From assembly GCA_017958245.1 (NCBI GenBank), contig JAGDDC010000360.1:1-5337 (forward strand): a stretch of 5,337 nt of DNA, read 5' to 3'. Source of the stretch: Lachnospiraceae bacterium (GTDB taxonomy: Bacteria > Bacillota_A > Clostridia > Lachnospirales > Lachnospiraceae). Numbering within the stretch: position 1 is the first letter of the stretch; each line of letters opens with the position of its first letter. This document shows, in pieces, positions 1 to 5,337 of the stretch. Position numbers and translations under genes: made by a program. Below the pieces are notes generated by a model. The model was not told where the DNA came from. It worked only from the letters and a program-made list of their open reading frames with translations, and made no database searches.

Positions 1-423
1 CCGATCGATCCCCGCATAAACAGGGCTCTGAAGATCTCCCACTCCGACTTCGTCTTCGATCTTGATTCCGGTATCAACGCAAATGTCGCCCAGGGCGGCA
101 CGAACTTCTCCGGCGGCCAGAAGCAGAGGCTTGCGATCGCGAGAGCCGTCTACAAGGATGCGAAGATCTACATCTTCGACGACTCCTTCTCGGCGCTCGA
201 CTACAAGACGGACATGCTTGTGCGCCGCGATATAAGAGAGAACATGAAGAACAGCCTTGTGATCATAGTCGCGCAGCGCATCGGTACCATCAGGAACGCC
301 GACCGCATCCTCGTGCTCGACGAGGGCAGGATCGTGGGAAGCGGCAGACACGACGAGCTCTTGAAAAACTGCGATGTTTACCGCGATATCGCCCTGTCAC
401 AGCTGTCTGAAGAAGAATTATAG
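1..423 (+). CDS. ABC exporter subunit, C-terminal part of ATPase domain (partial, 5' end outside window)
   Basis: The reading frame is open from base 1 to the TAG at 421-423 and gives the last 140 residues of an ABC-type ATPase. No start, membrane domain or Walker A is in the window, and the first ATG in frame (214) lies after Walker B, so it is not a start. Visible motifs are the signature NFSGGQKQR (fragment residues 35-43), Walker B IYIFDD (56-61), D-loop SALD (64-67), and AQRI (91-94) in place of the usual AHRL. The catalytic Glu after Walker B is Asp61 and the H-loop His is Gln92. That pair of changes is known from the degenerate-site subunit of heterodimeric exporters such as TM287/288 and BmrC/BmrD. 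The next gene starts 19 bases on and carries the complementary pattern, so the two are probably one operon and one membrane transporter. The substrate cannot be read from the sequence; multidrug or lipid-like export is the family expectation. Confidence 0.93.
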   Translation, partial: PIDPRINRALKISHSDFVFDLDSGINANVAQGGTNFSGGQKQRLAIARAVYKDAKIYIFDDSFSALDYKTDMLVRRDIRENMKNSLVIIVAQRIGTIRNADRILVLDEGRIVGSGRHDELLKNCDVYRDIALSQLSEEEL

Positions 424-430
424 GATTTGA

Positions 431-436
431 GGGAGG
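431..436 (+). promoter_or_regulatory. Ribosome binding site of the second ABC subunit
   Basis: GGGAGG lies six bases before the ATG at 443 and eight bases after the stop of the upstream gene. It fixes the start at 443 and shows that the second subunit has its own strong translation signal inside the operon. No promoter is apparent in the 19-base gap, so co-transcription with the upstream gene is likely. Confidence 0.85.
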
Positions 437-442
437 AAAGAC

Positions 443-2260
443 ATGCCCGGACCTTATTCCAGAAGAAACATGCCCGCAAGACGGGAAAAAGCAGATTTTA
501 AGGCTTTAAAGAAGCTCGTTGCATACTGCAGGAGATATATCGTCGCCATCGTCATAGCGATGCTGCTCGCGGCGGGCGGAGCCATAGCCACCATCATCGG
601 CCCCGAGAAGGTCGGAGACCTCATGAACACGATAGTGCAGGGAGTGATCTCAGGCGTCGACATGGTCGCATTTGTAGACATCTGCGTGACGCTGATCGTG
701 ATCTACGCTGCGGGCTCGCTCCTCTCCTACGGCCAGCAGTTCATCATGGCGACGGTCACCCAGTACACCGGCAGACGCCTTCGCCGCGACATAAGCATGA
801 AGCTCAACAAGCTTCCGCTCTCGTTCTTTGACACGACCACCAAGGGAGACATCCTCTCGACGGTCACCAACGACGTCGACGTCATAGGACAGAACCTCGC
901 GGCCTCGACCGCCAACCTCATCAGCTCGCTGGCGCTCTTCGTGGGAGTCATCATCAAGATGTTCGATACGAACTGGATCCTCACGCTGATCACCATCGCG
1001 ACCTCGCTCATAGGCTTTATCGCGATGGGCATAGTGCTCTCGAAGTCGCAGAAGTACTTCATACGCAAGCAGCAGGATCTGGGTGACATGAACGCGAGGA
1101 TCGAGGAAGTCTACACAAACCACAGGATCGTGAACATCTTCGGTGGGCTGAAGACCGAGAAGAAGATGTTTGAGAAGATCAACAGCGATCTCTACGAGGA
1201 CAACTGGAAGTCACAGGTGCTCTCCGGCATGGTCATGCACATCATGGGCTTCGTCGGGAACCTCTCCTACGTCCTGATCTTCGTGGTGGGTGTCTCATTT
1301 ATCCTGAACGGAAATGACGCCGTCACCCTCGGCACCATCATGTCGTTCATACTGTACGCGAGACTGTTCTCGCAGCCACTGAACACCCTGGCTCAGTCGA
1401 TGACCGCAGTCCAACAGGCATCCGCAGCCTCGAAGCGTGTGTTCGCTCTCCTTGACGCCGAGGAGCTCTCGGACGAGACGGAAAAGACCGATCCCGAGCT
1501 CTCCGTGAAGGGCGACGTAGTCTTCGACAACATCAGGTTCGGCTACTCAAAGGACAGAGAGATCATCCACGGCTTCTCAGCGGACCTTCACGCAGGGCAG
1601 AAGGTTGCCATAGTCGGGCCCACGGGCGCCGGCAAGACGACCATCGTAAACCTGCTGATGCGCTTCTACGAGCTGGATTCGGGAGATATAAAGATAGACG
1701 GCGTGTCCGTAAAGGATATGACGAGGACTCACGTTCACGACCTCTTCGATATGATCCTTCAGGATACCTGGCTGTTTGGAGGCACCTTGAGAGAGAACCT
1801 CGTCTACAACAAGGAAGGCGTGACCGACGAACAGCTTGAGAAAGCCTGCGAGGCAGTGGGCCTCGGGCACTTTGTAAAGACGCTGCCCAAGGGTTTTGAC
1901 ACTGTCTTAAGCGACAGTCTAAACCTCTCTGAGGGACAGAAGCAGCAGCTCACCATAGCAAGGGCTATGATCAAGGATTCGCCTCTGCTCATACTTGACG
2001 AAGCGACCTCCTCAGTCGATACCAGGACGGAACTCATCATTCAGAGAGCCATGGACGAGCTCACCAAGGGGCGCACGAGCTTTGTTATCGCCCACCGCCT
2101 CTCGACCATAAAAAACGCCGACGTCATCCTCGTACTGAGGGACGGCGACATAGTGGAGCAGGGAAGCCACGAGGAGCTTCTCGCAAGAAACGGATTCTAT
2201 GCGGAGCTCTACAACAGCCAGTTCGATACTGCAAAGTCAAGCACACTTTGCCCGGTTTGA
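443..2260 (+). CDS. ABC exporter subunit, fused membrane and ATPase domains (heterodimer partner, multidrug type)
   Basis: This is a complete 605-residue half-transporter, a usual length for the family. A basic N-terminus (MPGPYSRRNMPARREK) leads into six predicted membrane segments at about residues 32-53, 77-97, 155-172, 178-199, 262-289 and 295-315. The ATPase domain runs from about 355 to 592. Its motifs are Walker A GPTGAGKT (392-399), Q-loop Gln440 in ILQDTWLF, signature LSEGQKQQL (495-503), Walker B LLILDE (515-520) with catalytic Glu520, D-loop SSVD (523-526) and H-loop His551 in IAHRLST. The second residue of the signature core is changed from LSGGQ to LSEGQ, as in the consensus-site subunits of heterodimeric exporters (TM288, BmrD, LmrD types). 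Paired with the upstream subunit it would give one working and one degenerate ATP site. It would drive ATP-dependent export across the cytoplasmic membrane; the substrate is unknown. The last residues (about 595-605, DTAKSSTLCPV) form a tail beyond the usual end and are encoded partly by an inverted repeat. Confidence 0.95.
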   Translation: MPGPYSRRNMPARREKADFKALKKLVAYCRRYIVAIVIAMLLAAGGAIATIIGPEKVGDLMNTIVQGVISGVDMVAFVDICVTLIVIYAAGSLLSYGQQFIMATVTQYTGRRLRRDISMKLNKLPLSFFDTTTKGDILSTVTNDVDVIGQNLAASTANLISSLALFVGVIIKMFDTNWILTLITIATSLIGFIAMGIVLSKSQKYFIRKQQDLGDMNARIEEVYTNHRIVNIFGGLKTEKKMFEKINSDLYEDNWKSQVLSGMVMHIMGFVGNLSYVLIFVVGVSFILNGNDAVTLGTIMSFILYARLFSQPLNTLAQSMTAVQQASAASKRVFALLDAEELSDETEKTDPELSVKGDVVFDNIRFGYSKDREIIHGFSADLHAGQKVAIVGPTGAGKTTIVNLLMRFYELDSGDIKIDGVSVKDMTRTHVHDLFDMILQDTWLFGGTLRENLVYNKEGVTDEQLEKACEAVGLGHFVKTLPKGFDTVLSDSLNLSEGQKQQLTIARAMIKDSPLLILDEATSSVDTRTELIIQRAMDELTKGRTSFVIAHRLSTIKNADVILVLRDGDIVEQGSHEELLARNGFYAELYNSQFDTAKSSTLCPV

Positions 2261-2280
2261 CTGCTTGACTCTTATCAAGT
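2231..2280. repeat. Overlapping inverted repeats across the ABC gene's stop codon
   Basis: Three short inverted repeats share bases. GCAAAGT (2231-2237) pairs with ACTTTGC (2245-2251) around a 7-base loop. AGTCAAGCA (2235-2243) pairs with TGCTTGACT (2262-2270). CTTGA (2264-2268) pairs with TCAAG (2275-2279). The first two use the same bases and cannot form together. They cover the last codons and the stop of the ABC gene. No U-run follows any of them, so they are not intrinsic terminators by themselves. They may be mRNA 3'-end structure or chance. Confidence 0.45.
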
Positions 2281-2316
2281 TGTCCCGGTTCCGAATCCCG
2301 GATGTCTCATAAGAGC

Positions 2317-2361
2317 AAAACAGAGGAAAACCTTGAGATACATGGTTTTCCTCTGTTTTTT
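2317..2361 (+). terminator. Rho-independent terminator, probably bidirectional
   Basis: AAAACAGAGGAAAACC (2317-2332) and GGTTTTCCTCTGTTTT (2344-2359) are perfect reverse complements, forming up to 16 bp around an 11-base loop (2333-2343). Six T residues (2356-2361) follow the GC-containing core on the plus strand, which makes a clear terminator for the ABC operon ending at 2260. On the minus strand the same stem is followed by TTTTGC, a shorter U-run, and it starts only about a dozen bases beyond the stop of the convergent gene. It therefore probably ends that transcript too. Nothing else in the 111-base gap between the genes looks like a gene. Confidence 0.92.
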
Positions 2362-2371
2362 ATCCGATGCT

Positions 2372-5332
2372 TTATTTAACGATGACTTTTATCGTCTTTG
2401 TCACGGATACGCCTCCGCTGCTCACTTTGATCCTTATCTTATACGTTCCCTTCTTGGTTCCCTTTTTGATCTTTATCTTTCCGGTCTTCTTGTTTATGGT
2501 GAGTTTCTTTGAACCGGAAAGCTTCTTGTAGGTAATGCTTCCCTCAGCGCCGGTCACGATGACCTTCTTTGTGAGAGCCTTCTTCTTGAGCTTCGAGGCC
2601 TTCACGGTGATCTTTGAGGTCTTGACCTTCAGACTCTTTTTAGGTGTTTCGGTCGATGTTTTCTTTCTGCTGAAAGTGCCTTTGCCTTTGACGATCTTTC
2701 TGGTCGAATCCTGAGGGCCTCCGATGCCCGGATAGAACGCAGCCTGCACATCGAAGTCACCGTCGCCTCTGATCGAGAGTACACCGAAATTGCTGATGGT
2801 GGCATCCTTTGCGGCTTCTCCCTCAACTGTATATACCAGATACGGAAGTTCGTTTACCCAGAGATCTCCGTACTGATCATATGCTCTAACGAAGGACGGA
2901 AGATCGTATTCCCATCTGTCGATCTCGTCGGCGGATAACTCGTTTGAGACCTCAACGTCAGTGCCTGACAGGTCGAATTCAAGTTTGTCGATCTCTCTGA
3001 TCGGGTTTACGGTGATCTCTTTCCAATCGGAGTACACGTTGGACTTGCCGTCTCCTCCGTTATTGACGCACGCACGGACATGGAAGGTGCCCTCTGCGCT
3101 CATCGTGAGATCGCCGTGCTCGGTGACCTTCAGGCCCTTTGATTCGAGTTCCTGAGCCTCCCAATAGTAAGGTACTTCCACCTGTTTTCCGGTGGCATCA
3201 TAAGTCTCTACCGTGAAATAATCATCAAGGTTCTTGCCCTCATCTCCCATACAGCCTGTGAATTCACCGGTGACGCTTATCGTGCCCGAGAAGTCCTGAC
3301 CAACGCTGATGGAGATGATCGGCGCGGGCAGATCGTTTGAAGCGGAGACGGTCTCGGAAGGCGCGCCGTTCTTGTAACCGCTCAGAGTTGCTCCGTCTTT
3401 CAGCTTCCAGGTGATGAAACCTTTTCCTGCCTTGTTTGCTTTTACGATCTGATCTCCGCTCCGTTCTTCGATGCTGATGCAATCGGAGGTACCCGGTTCT
3501 CCGGTCTCATCACATACGACCCAGCTTCCACAGCTCTGGTCAAATCCGTAGTATTCTCCGCCCTTTTTGTTGAGAGCCTTGATGCCGAACTGCTTTGTGG
3601 CATTGAGCTGGCCGTTTATCGCCATCTGAACATCGCCTGATACAGCGTTTACGGCTTCGAATCTTGTCGGGGCATACAGAGGCAGGACGTCTCCCGCACT
3701 GCATTTAACTGTATCGTAATTTACGCTGTAGGAACAGCCGCCCGACAGCATGGGATAGTACACTGCGAGGTCTTGTATAGCTTTTTTCGTAGGTGCATCA
3801 TTTGCAAGGAAGTCACACTTCCAGTCGACGCCCTCTGTAGTCCAGGCTTGTGTCTTTGAGTCGGTCCATTTTTGAACAGTGCCGTATGAGCTGTCCTGGC
3901 GGCCGTTTCCGGGGTTGACCAGTGCCCGCTGATAGAGATTCTCACCTGCGGAGAGCCCTTTGTCCGCGCTGTCTGTTCCGAAGATGTTTACATAGCATCC
4001 GTGATCATAGGATTTGAAATCGGATGTTGACACATCATCTGCATAAACTCCGCCCGTCATGGAGAAGACTGCCACCTTGTAGCGCACGGCCATAGGCATG
4101 TCATAATCCTCTGTCAGTGTTGCGGTTGTTTTTGCCTGAGTAGTGCAGCCGCTCGTATACGCAGGCAGAGGCATGCTTATGCTTCCGCCGACGTTATCAT
4201 ATGCCGTCTGTGCTTCCGCCGTTTGTTTTGATGTCGAAAAAGTGTCGCTGTAATTGAACTGTCCGCTGATATCGACCTCTAAGAGCTTTCCTATGAGTCC
4301 ATCCTTCGGAGTTCCGAATTTGAATCCCAGCGTAATGGAACCGCCCACGGTTCTCGAATCGGTAACGGTAGTGGAATTGGTCAGGGTATAGGAGTCCTGA
4401 TGAGACCAATTCATCACATTGTTCAGCTCTTTGTCCGTGTCATTGTCGGTCCATTGAGCCTTCGGTTCGGTTACACTGTCAAAGACTACTCCCTTGACAC
4501 CTTTCTGCTTTGCCTCCTCAGGCGTTGAACAGCCTTCACCCGCGAAGCTGTATTTCAGATCCTTTGCCACGATCGGATATGGCTCAAAATCGTAAAACGC
4601 GATGCCGAATGAATTGTAACGATACTGAAGTGAAGTCTTTTGATTGACTGATGTAACGATCGTGTAGAGGATAGTCCTGTCCTTGCCGTCATTGTCGATC
4701 TTGACCAGCTCAGACAGTGCGCTCCCCTTGTTTGTTTTATCCTGGACCGGTCCCTGAAGCAGGATATCATCCACGTTCAGCGCTTTGCGCCCGATACCGG
4801 CTTTGATCGCCTTGGCCATCTCGCCGCGGACTGACGTGAAATCGCCCGCGATCTGCAGCCCGGTGCTACTCATGTTGTTGCCCTGAGGTTTTCCTTTAGA
4901 TTGTGGGGATGTATCTCTCAGATACGCACGGATCTCACCGAAGCAGTCATAACTCGGGTTCCCTGTATTGAAGCACTGGCCGAACCTGTCATAGTCCACC
5001 GAAGCGCAGTTCCCTTCAGTCCTGAACAGGCCGTTTGCGATATCCGTCCAATAATACAGCGGAGTTGCCGCACCTGCTTTTACCTCCGTGATGATCTTCC
5101 TGCGGAGAGCATCATTGATCCTCTGCTTGGTCCCGCCCCCGCAGTCATAATAGTTTTGTATAATCTCATCGTTCCCGATCGAGAGATCTACATAGTATTC
5201 ATCTTTCGGATCCTTATGCTGTGACTTGATGACAAAATCTCTTGTGTCTGCGGCCCCGGAAAGCTGCGCAGGCAGGATACTGAGTGCCATCACCAGACAC
5301 ATTGCGACCGCAAGCAATCTTTTCTTTGACAT
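2372..5332 (-). CDS. Large secreted multidomain protein: aerolysin-like region, Ig-like modules, Lys-rich tail
   Basis: This 986-residue protein would be exported by Sec. The start at 5332 is chosen because it begins a textbook signal peptide (MSKKRLLAVAMCLVMALSIL), although the ribosome binding site lies beyond the window edge. In order it has a signal peptide (1-28), a cysteine-containing region I do not recognise (about 29-305), a Ser/Thr-rich amphipathic beta region (about 311-424) resembling the aerolysin/ETX-MTX2 pore-forming fold, a linker region (about 425-534), three Ig-like units (about 535-665, 669-778, 779-882) and a strongly basic tail (889-986). There is no LPXTG motif, no lipobox, no SLH domain and no recognisable enzyme active site. 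The mature part has 15 cysteines, all between residues 64 and 755, so disulfides are likely outside the cell. Aerolysin-like proteins form membrane pores in target cells; a pore-forming or adhesin role is inferred here, not shown. The gene runs convergent to the ABC operon and is visibly lower in GC. Export and domain layout are fairly sure; the function is open. Confidence 0.93.
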   Translation of the reverse strand: MSKKRLLAVAMCLVMALSILPAQLSGAADTRDFVIKSQHKDPKDEYYVDLSIGNDEIIQNYYDCGGGTKQRINDALRRKIITEVKAGAATPLYYWTDIANGLFRTEGNCASVDYDRFGQCFNTGNPSYDCFGEIRAYLRDTSPQSKGKPQGNNMSSTGLQIAGDFTSVRGEMAKAIKAGIGRKALNVDDILLQGPVQDKTNKGSALSELVKIDNDGKDRTILYTIVTSVNQKTSLQYRYNSFGIAFYDFEPYPIVAKDLKYSFAGEGCSTPEEAKQKGVKGVVFDSVTEPKAQWTDNDTDKELNNVMNWSHQDSYTLTNSTTVTDSRTVGGSITLGFKFGTPKDGLIGKLLEVDISGQFNYSDTFSTSKQTAEAQTAYDNVGGSISMPLPAYTSGCTTQAKTTATLTEDYDMPMAVRYKVAVFSMTGGVYADDVSTSDFKSYDHGCYVNIFGTDSADKGLSAGENLYQRALVNPGNGRQDSSYGTVQKWTDSKTQAWTTEGVDWKCDFLANDAPTKKAIQDLAVYYPMLSGGCSYSVNYDTVKCSAGDVLPLYAPTRFEAVNAVSGDVQMAINGQLNATKQFGIKALNKKGGEYYGFDQSCGSWVVCDETGEPGTSDCISIEERSGDQIVKANKAGKGFITWKLKDGATLSGYKNGAPSETVSASNDLPAPIISISVGQDFSGTISVTGEFTGCMGDEGKNLDDYFTVETYDATGKQVEVPYYWEAQELESKGLKVTEHGDLTMSAEGTFHVRACVNNGGDGKSNVYSDWKEITVNPIREIDKLEFDLSGTDVEVSNELSADEIDRWEYDLPSFVRAYDQYGDLWVNELPYLVYTVEGEAAKDATISNFGVLSIRGDGDFDVQAAFYPGIGGPQDSTRKIVKGKGTFSRKKTSTETPKKSLKVKTSKITVKASKLKKKALTKKVIVTGAEGSITYKKLSGSKKLTINKKTGKIKIKKGTKKGTYKIRIKVSSGGVSVTKTIKVIVK
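2375..2668 (-). other. Lysine-rich C-terminal beta domain
   Basis: Residues 889-986 contain 31 Lys and 2 Arg against only 2 Glu and no Asp. The pattern (ITVKASKLKKK, then KKVIVTGAEGSITYKK, then INKKTGKIKIKKGTKKGTYK, then a final KTIKVIVK) matches a terminal module I recognise from many exported Clostridia and Eggerthella-like proteins. Its role is not established to my knowledge; ionic binding to wall teichoic acids or other polyanions is a reasonable inference, in the absence of any sortase motif. Confidence 0.75.
2687..2998 (-). other. Ig-like (BIG-like) module 3 of the secreted protein
   Basis: Residues about 779-882 repeat the layout of the module before it: YDQYGDLWVNELPYLVY (818-834), then ATISNFGVLSIRGDGDFDVQ (844-863). 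It has no cysteine. It joins the basic tail through a short GKGTF linker. Confidence 0.6.
2999..3328 (-). other. Ig-like (BIG-like) module 2 of the secreted protein
   Basis: Residues about 669-778 start with PAPIISISVGQ and carry YDATGKQVEVPYYW (711-724), then GLKVTEHGDLTMSAEGTFHV (733-752) and a closing strand ITVNP. The layout YDxxG, Pro-Tyr, G-L-x(n)-G-x-F-x-V is shared with the following module, which suggests a tandem duplication that has since diverged. Confidence 0.6.
3338..3730 (-). other. Ig-like (BIG-like) module 1 of the secreted protein
   Basis: Residues about 535-665 contain a pattern common in bacterial Ig-like surface modules: KALNKKGGEYYGFD, then GSWVVCDETGEP, an acidic turn, then VKANKAGKGFITWKL near the end. 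Cysteines 544, 601, 607 and 618 lie within it. Such modules usually act as spacers or adhesion units. Confidence 0.5.
4061..4402 (-). other. Aerolysin/ETX-MTX2-like beta pore-forming region (candidate)
   Basis: This covers residues about 311-424. It begins with a Ser/Thr-dense stretch (9 of 17 residues from 314 to 330). Next come two strands in which every second residue is hydrophobic or small: I333, L335, F337, F339, and then L351, V353, I355, G357, F359, Y361. A short turn region (340-350, with GLIG) separates them. A second Ser/Thr-dense stretch (362-371) follows, then a segment with SMPLPAYTSG (386-395) and the strand MAVRYKVAVF (414-423). In aerolysin-fold proteins, Ser/Thr-rich strands flank an amphipathic hairpin that becomes the beta-barrel, and a short Pro motif follows. 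The match is by pattern, not by a search. Another long beta-sheet adhesin domain is the main alternative. Confidence 0.5.
4418..5248 (-). other. N-terminal region of the secreted protein, unrecognised
   Basis: This covers residues about 29-305. It is mixed in character with many Tyr and Phe residues and has cysteines at 64, 109, 120, 130 and 268. Recognisable landmarks are YYDCGGG (61-67), YYWTDIANGLF (93-103) and a Cys-Phe-rich stretch around 117-133. By position, in front of a possible pore-forming module, it could be a receptor- or glycan-binding domain, but no sequence motif proves this and I cannot assign a family. Confidence 0.5.
5249..5332 (-). other. Sec signal peptide of the large secreted protein
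   Basis: Residues 1-28 have a basic start (SKKR), a hydrophobic core (about residues 6-20) and a small-residue end (LSGAA before DTRD). Cleavage after Ala27 or Ala28 would satisfy the usual small-residue rule at -1 and -3. Cys12 lies within the core but is preceded by Met11, which does not fit a lipobox, so a lipoprotein is unlikely. Confidence 0.9.
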
Positions 5333-5337
5333 GATCG

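Noticed and set aside
650..1123. Open reading frame on the minus strand inside the ABC gene (157 codons), and smaller ones nearby
   Set aside because: It lies antisense to well-conserved ABC membrane-domain sequence, shows no recognisable domain, and is the kind of shadow expected in GC-rich coding DNA.
2281..2303. A tRNA T-arm-like string (CCCGGTTCCGAATCCCGG, 2284-2301), as in the tRNA 3' ends used as attachment sites
   Set aside because: It has an extra base in the loop, the arms do not form a proper 5-bp T-stem, and no acceptor, D-arm or anticodon arm is found upstream, where the ABC gene is still coding.
4901..5224. Open reading frame of 107 codons on the plus strand inside the secreted-protein gene
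   Set aside because: It is antisense to a continuous 986-residue coding frame with a signal peptide, and its product shows no convincing protein features.
5290..5332. Lipoprotein signal (Cys12 in the signal peptide)
   Set aside because: The residue before Cys12 is Met and the hydrophobic core continues after it, so there is no lipobox; a normal cleavage site lies at residues 25-28.
1..5337. A toxin-exporter pair, with the ABC system exporting the large secreted protein
   Set aside because: The genes are convergent and separated by a terminator, the protein has its own Sec signal peptide, and the ABC subunits match multidrug-type exporters with no peptidase domain. Proximity alone is not evidence.
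1..5337. CRISPR array, insertion sequence, rRNA or tRNA genes
   Set aside because: No regularly spaced repeats, transposase-like frame, terminal inverted repeats around a gene, or complete RNA-gene fold was seen on either strand.

Overview
The window reads as chromosomal DNA from an anaerobic Gram-positive bacterium of the class Clostridia, most likely Lachnospiraceae or a near relative. Three things suggest this: strong GGAGG-type ribosome binding, mixed AGA/AGG/CGC arginine codons, and a very large secreted protein made of Ig-like modules and closed by a lysine-rich beta domain of the kind I associate with gut and rumen Clostridia surface proteins. This placement is inference; no rRNA or other marker gene is present.

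Layout: positions 1-423 (+) hold the C-terminal end of an ABC exporter subunit whose start lies outside the window. After 19 bases and a clear ribosome binding site comes a complete second ABC exporter subunit (443-2260, +, 605 aa). The two look like the halves of one heterodimeric multidrug-type exporter. The first has a good signature motif (FSGGQ) but a degenerate Walker B/H-loop (Asp for Glu, Gln for His). The second has intact Walker B and H-loop residues but a degenerate signature (LSEGQ). Together they would form one competent and one degenerate ATP site.

The 111-base gap 2261-2371 separates convergent genes. It holds several small inverted repeats and a strong 16-bp terminator hairpin (2317-2361), which probably also serves the opposite strand.

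Positions 2372-5332 (-) encode one 986-residue exported protein, apparently complete. It has a Sec signal peptide, a cysteine-containing N-terminal region I do not recognise, a Ser/Thr-rich amphipathic beta region resembling the membrane-inserting module of aerolysin/ETX-MTX2 pore-forming proteins, three Ig-like (BIG-like) modules, and a 98-residue tail with 31 lysines and only 2 acidic residues. This protein is the most interesting item here: a candidate wall-associated or secreted aerolysin-like pore-former. Its promoter and ribosome binding site lie beyond the right edge. It is convergent with the ABC pair and looser in base composition, so nothing in the window shows that the exporter and the secreted protein work together.
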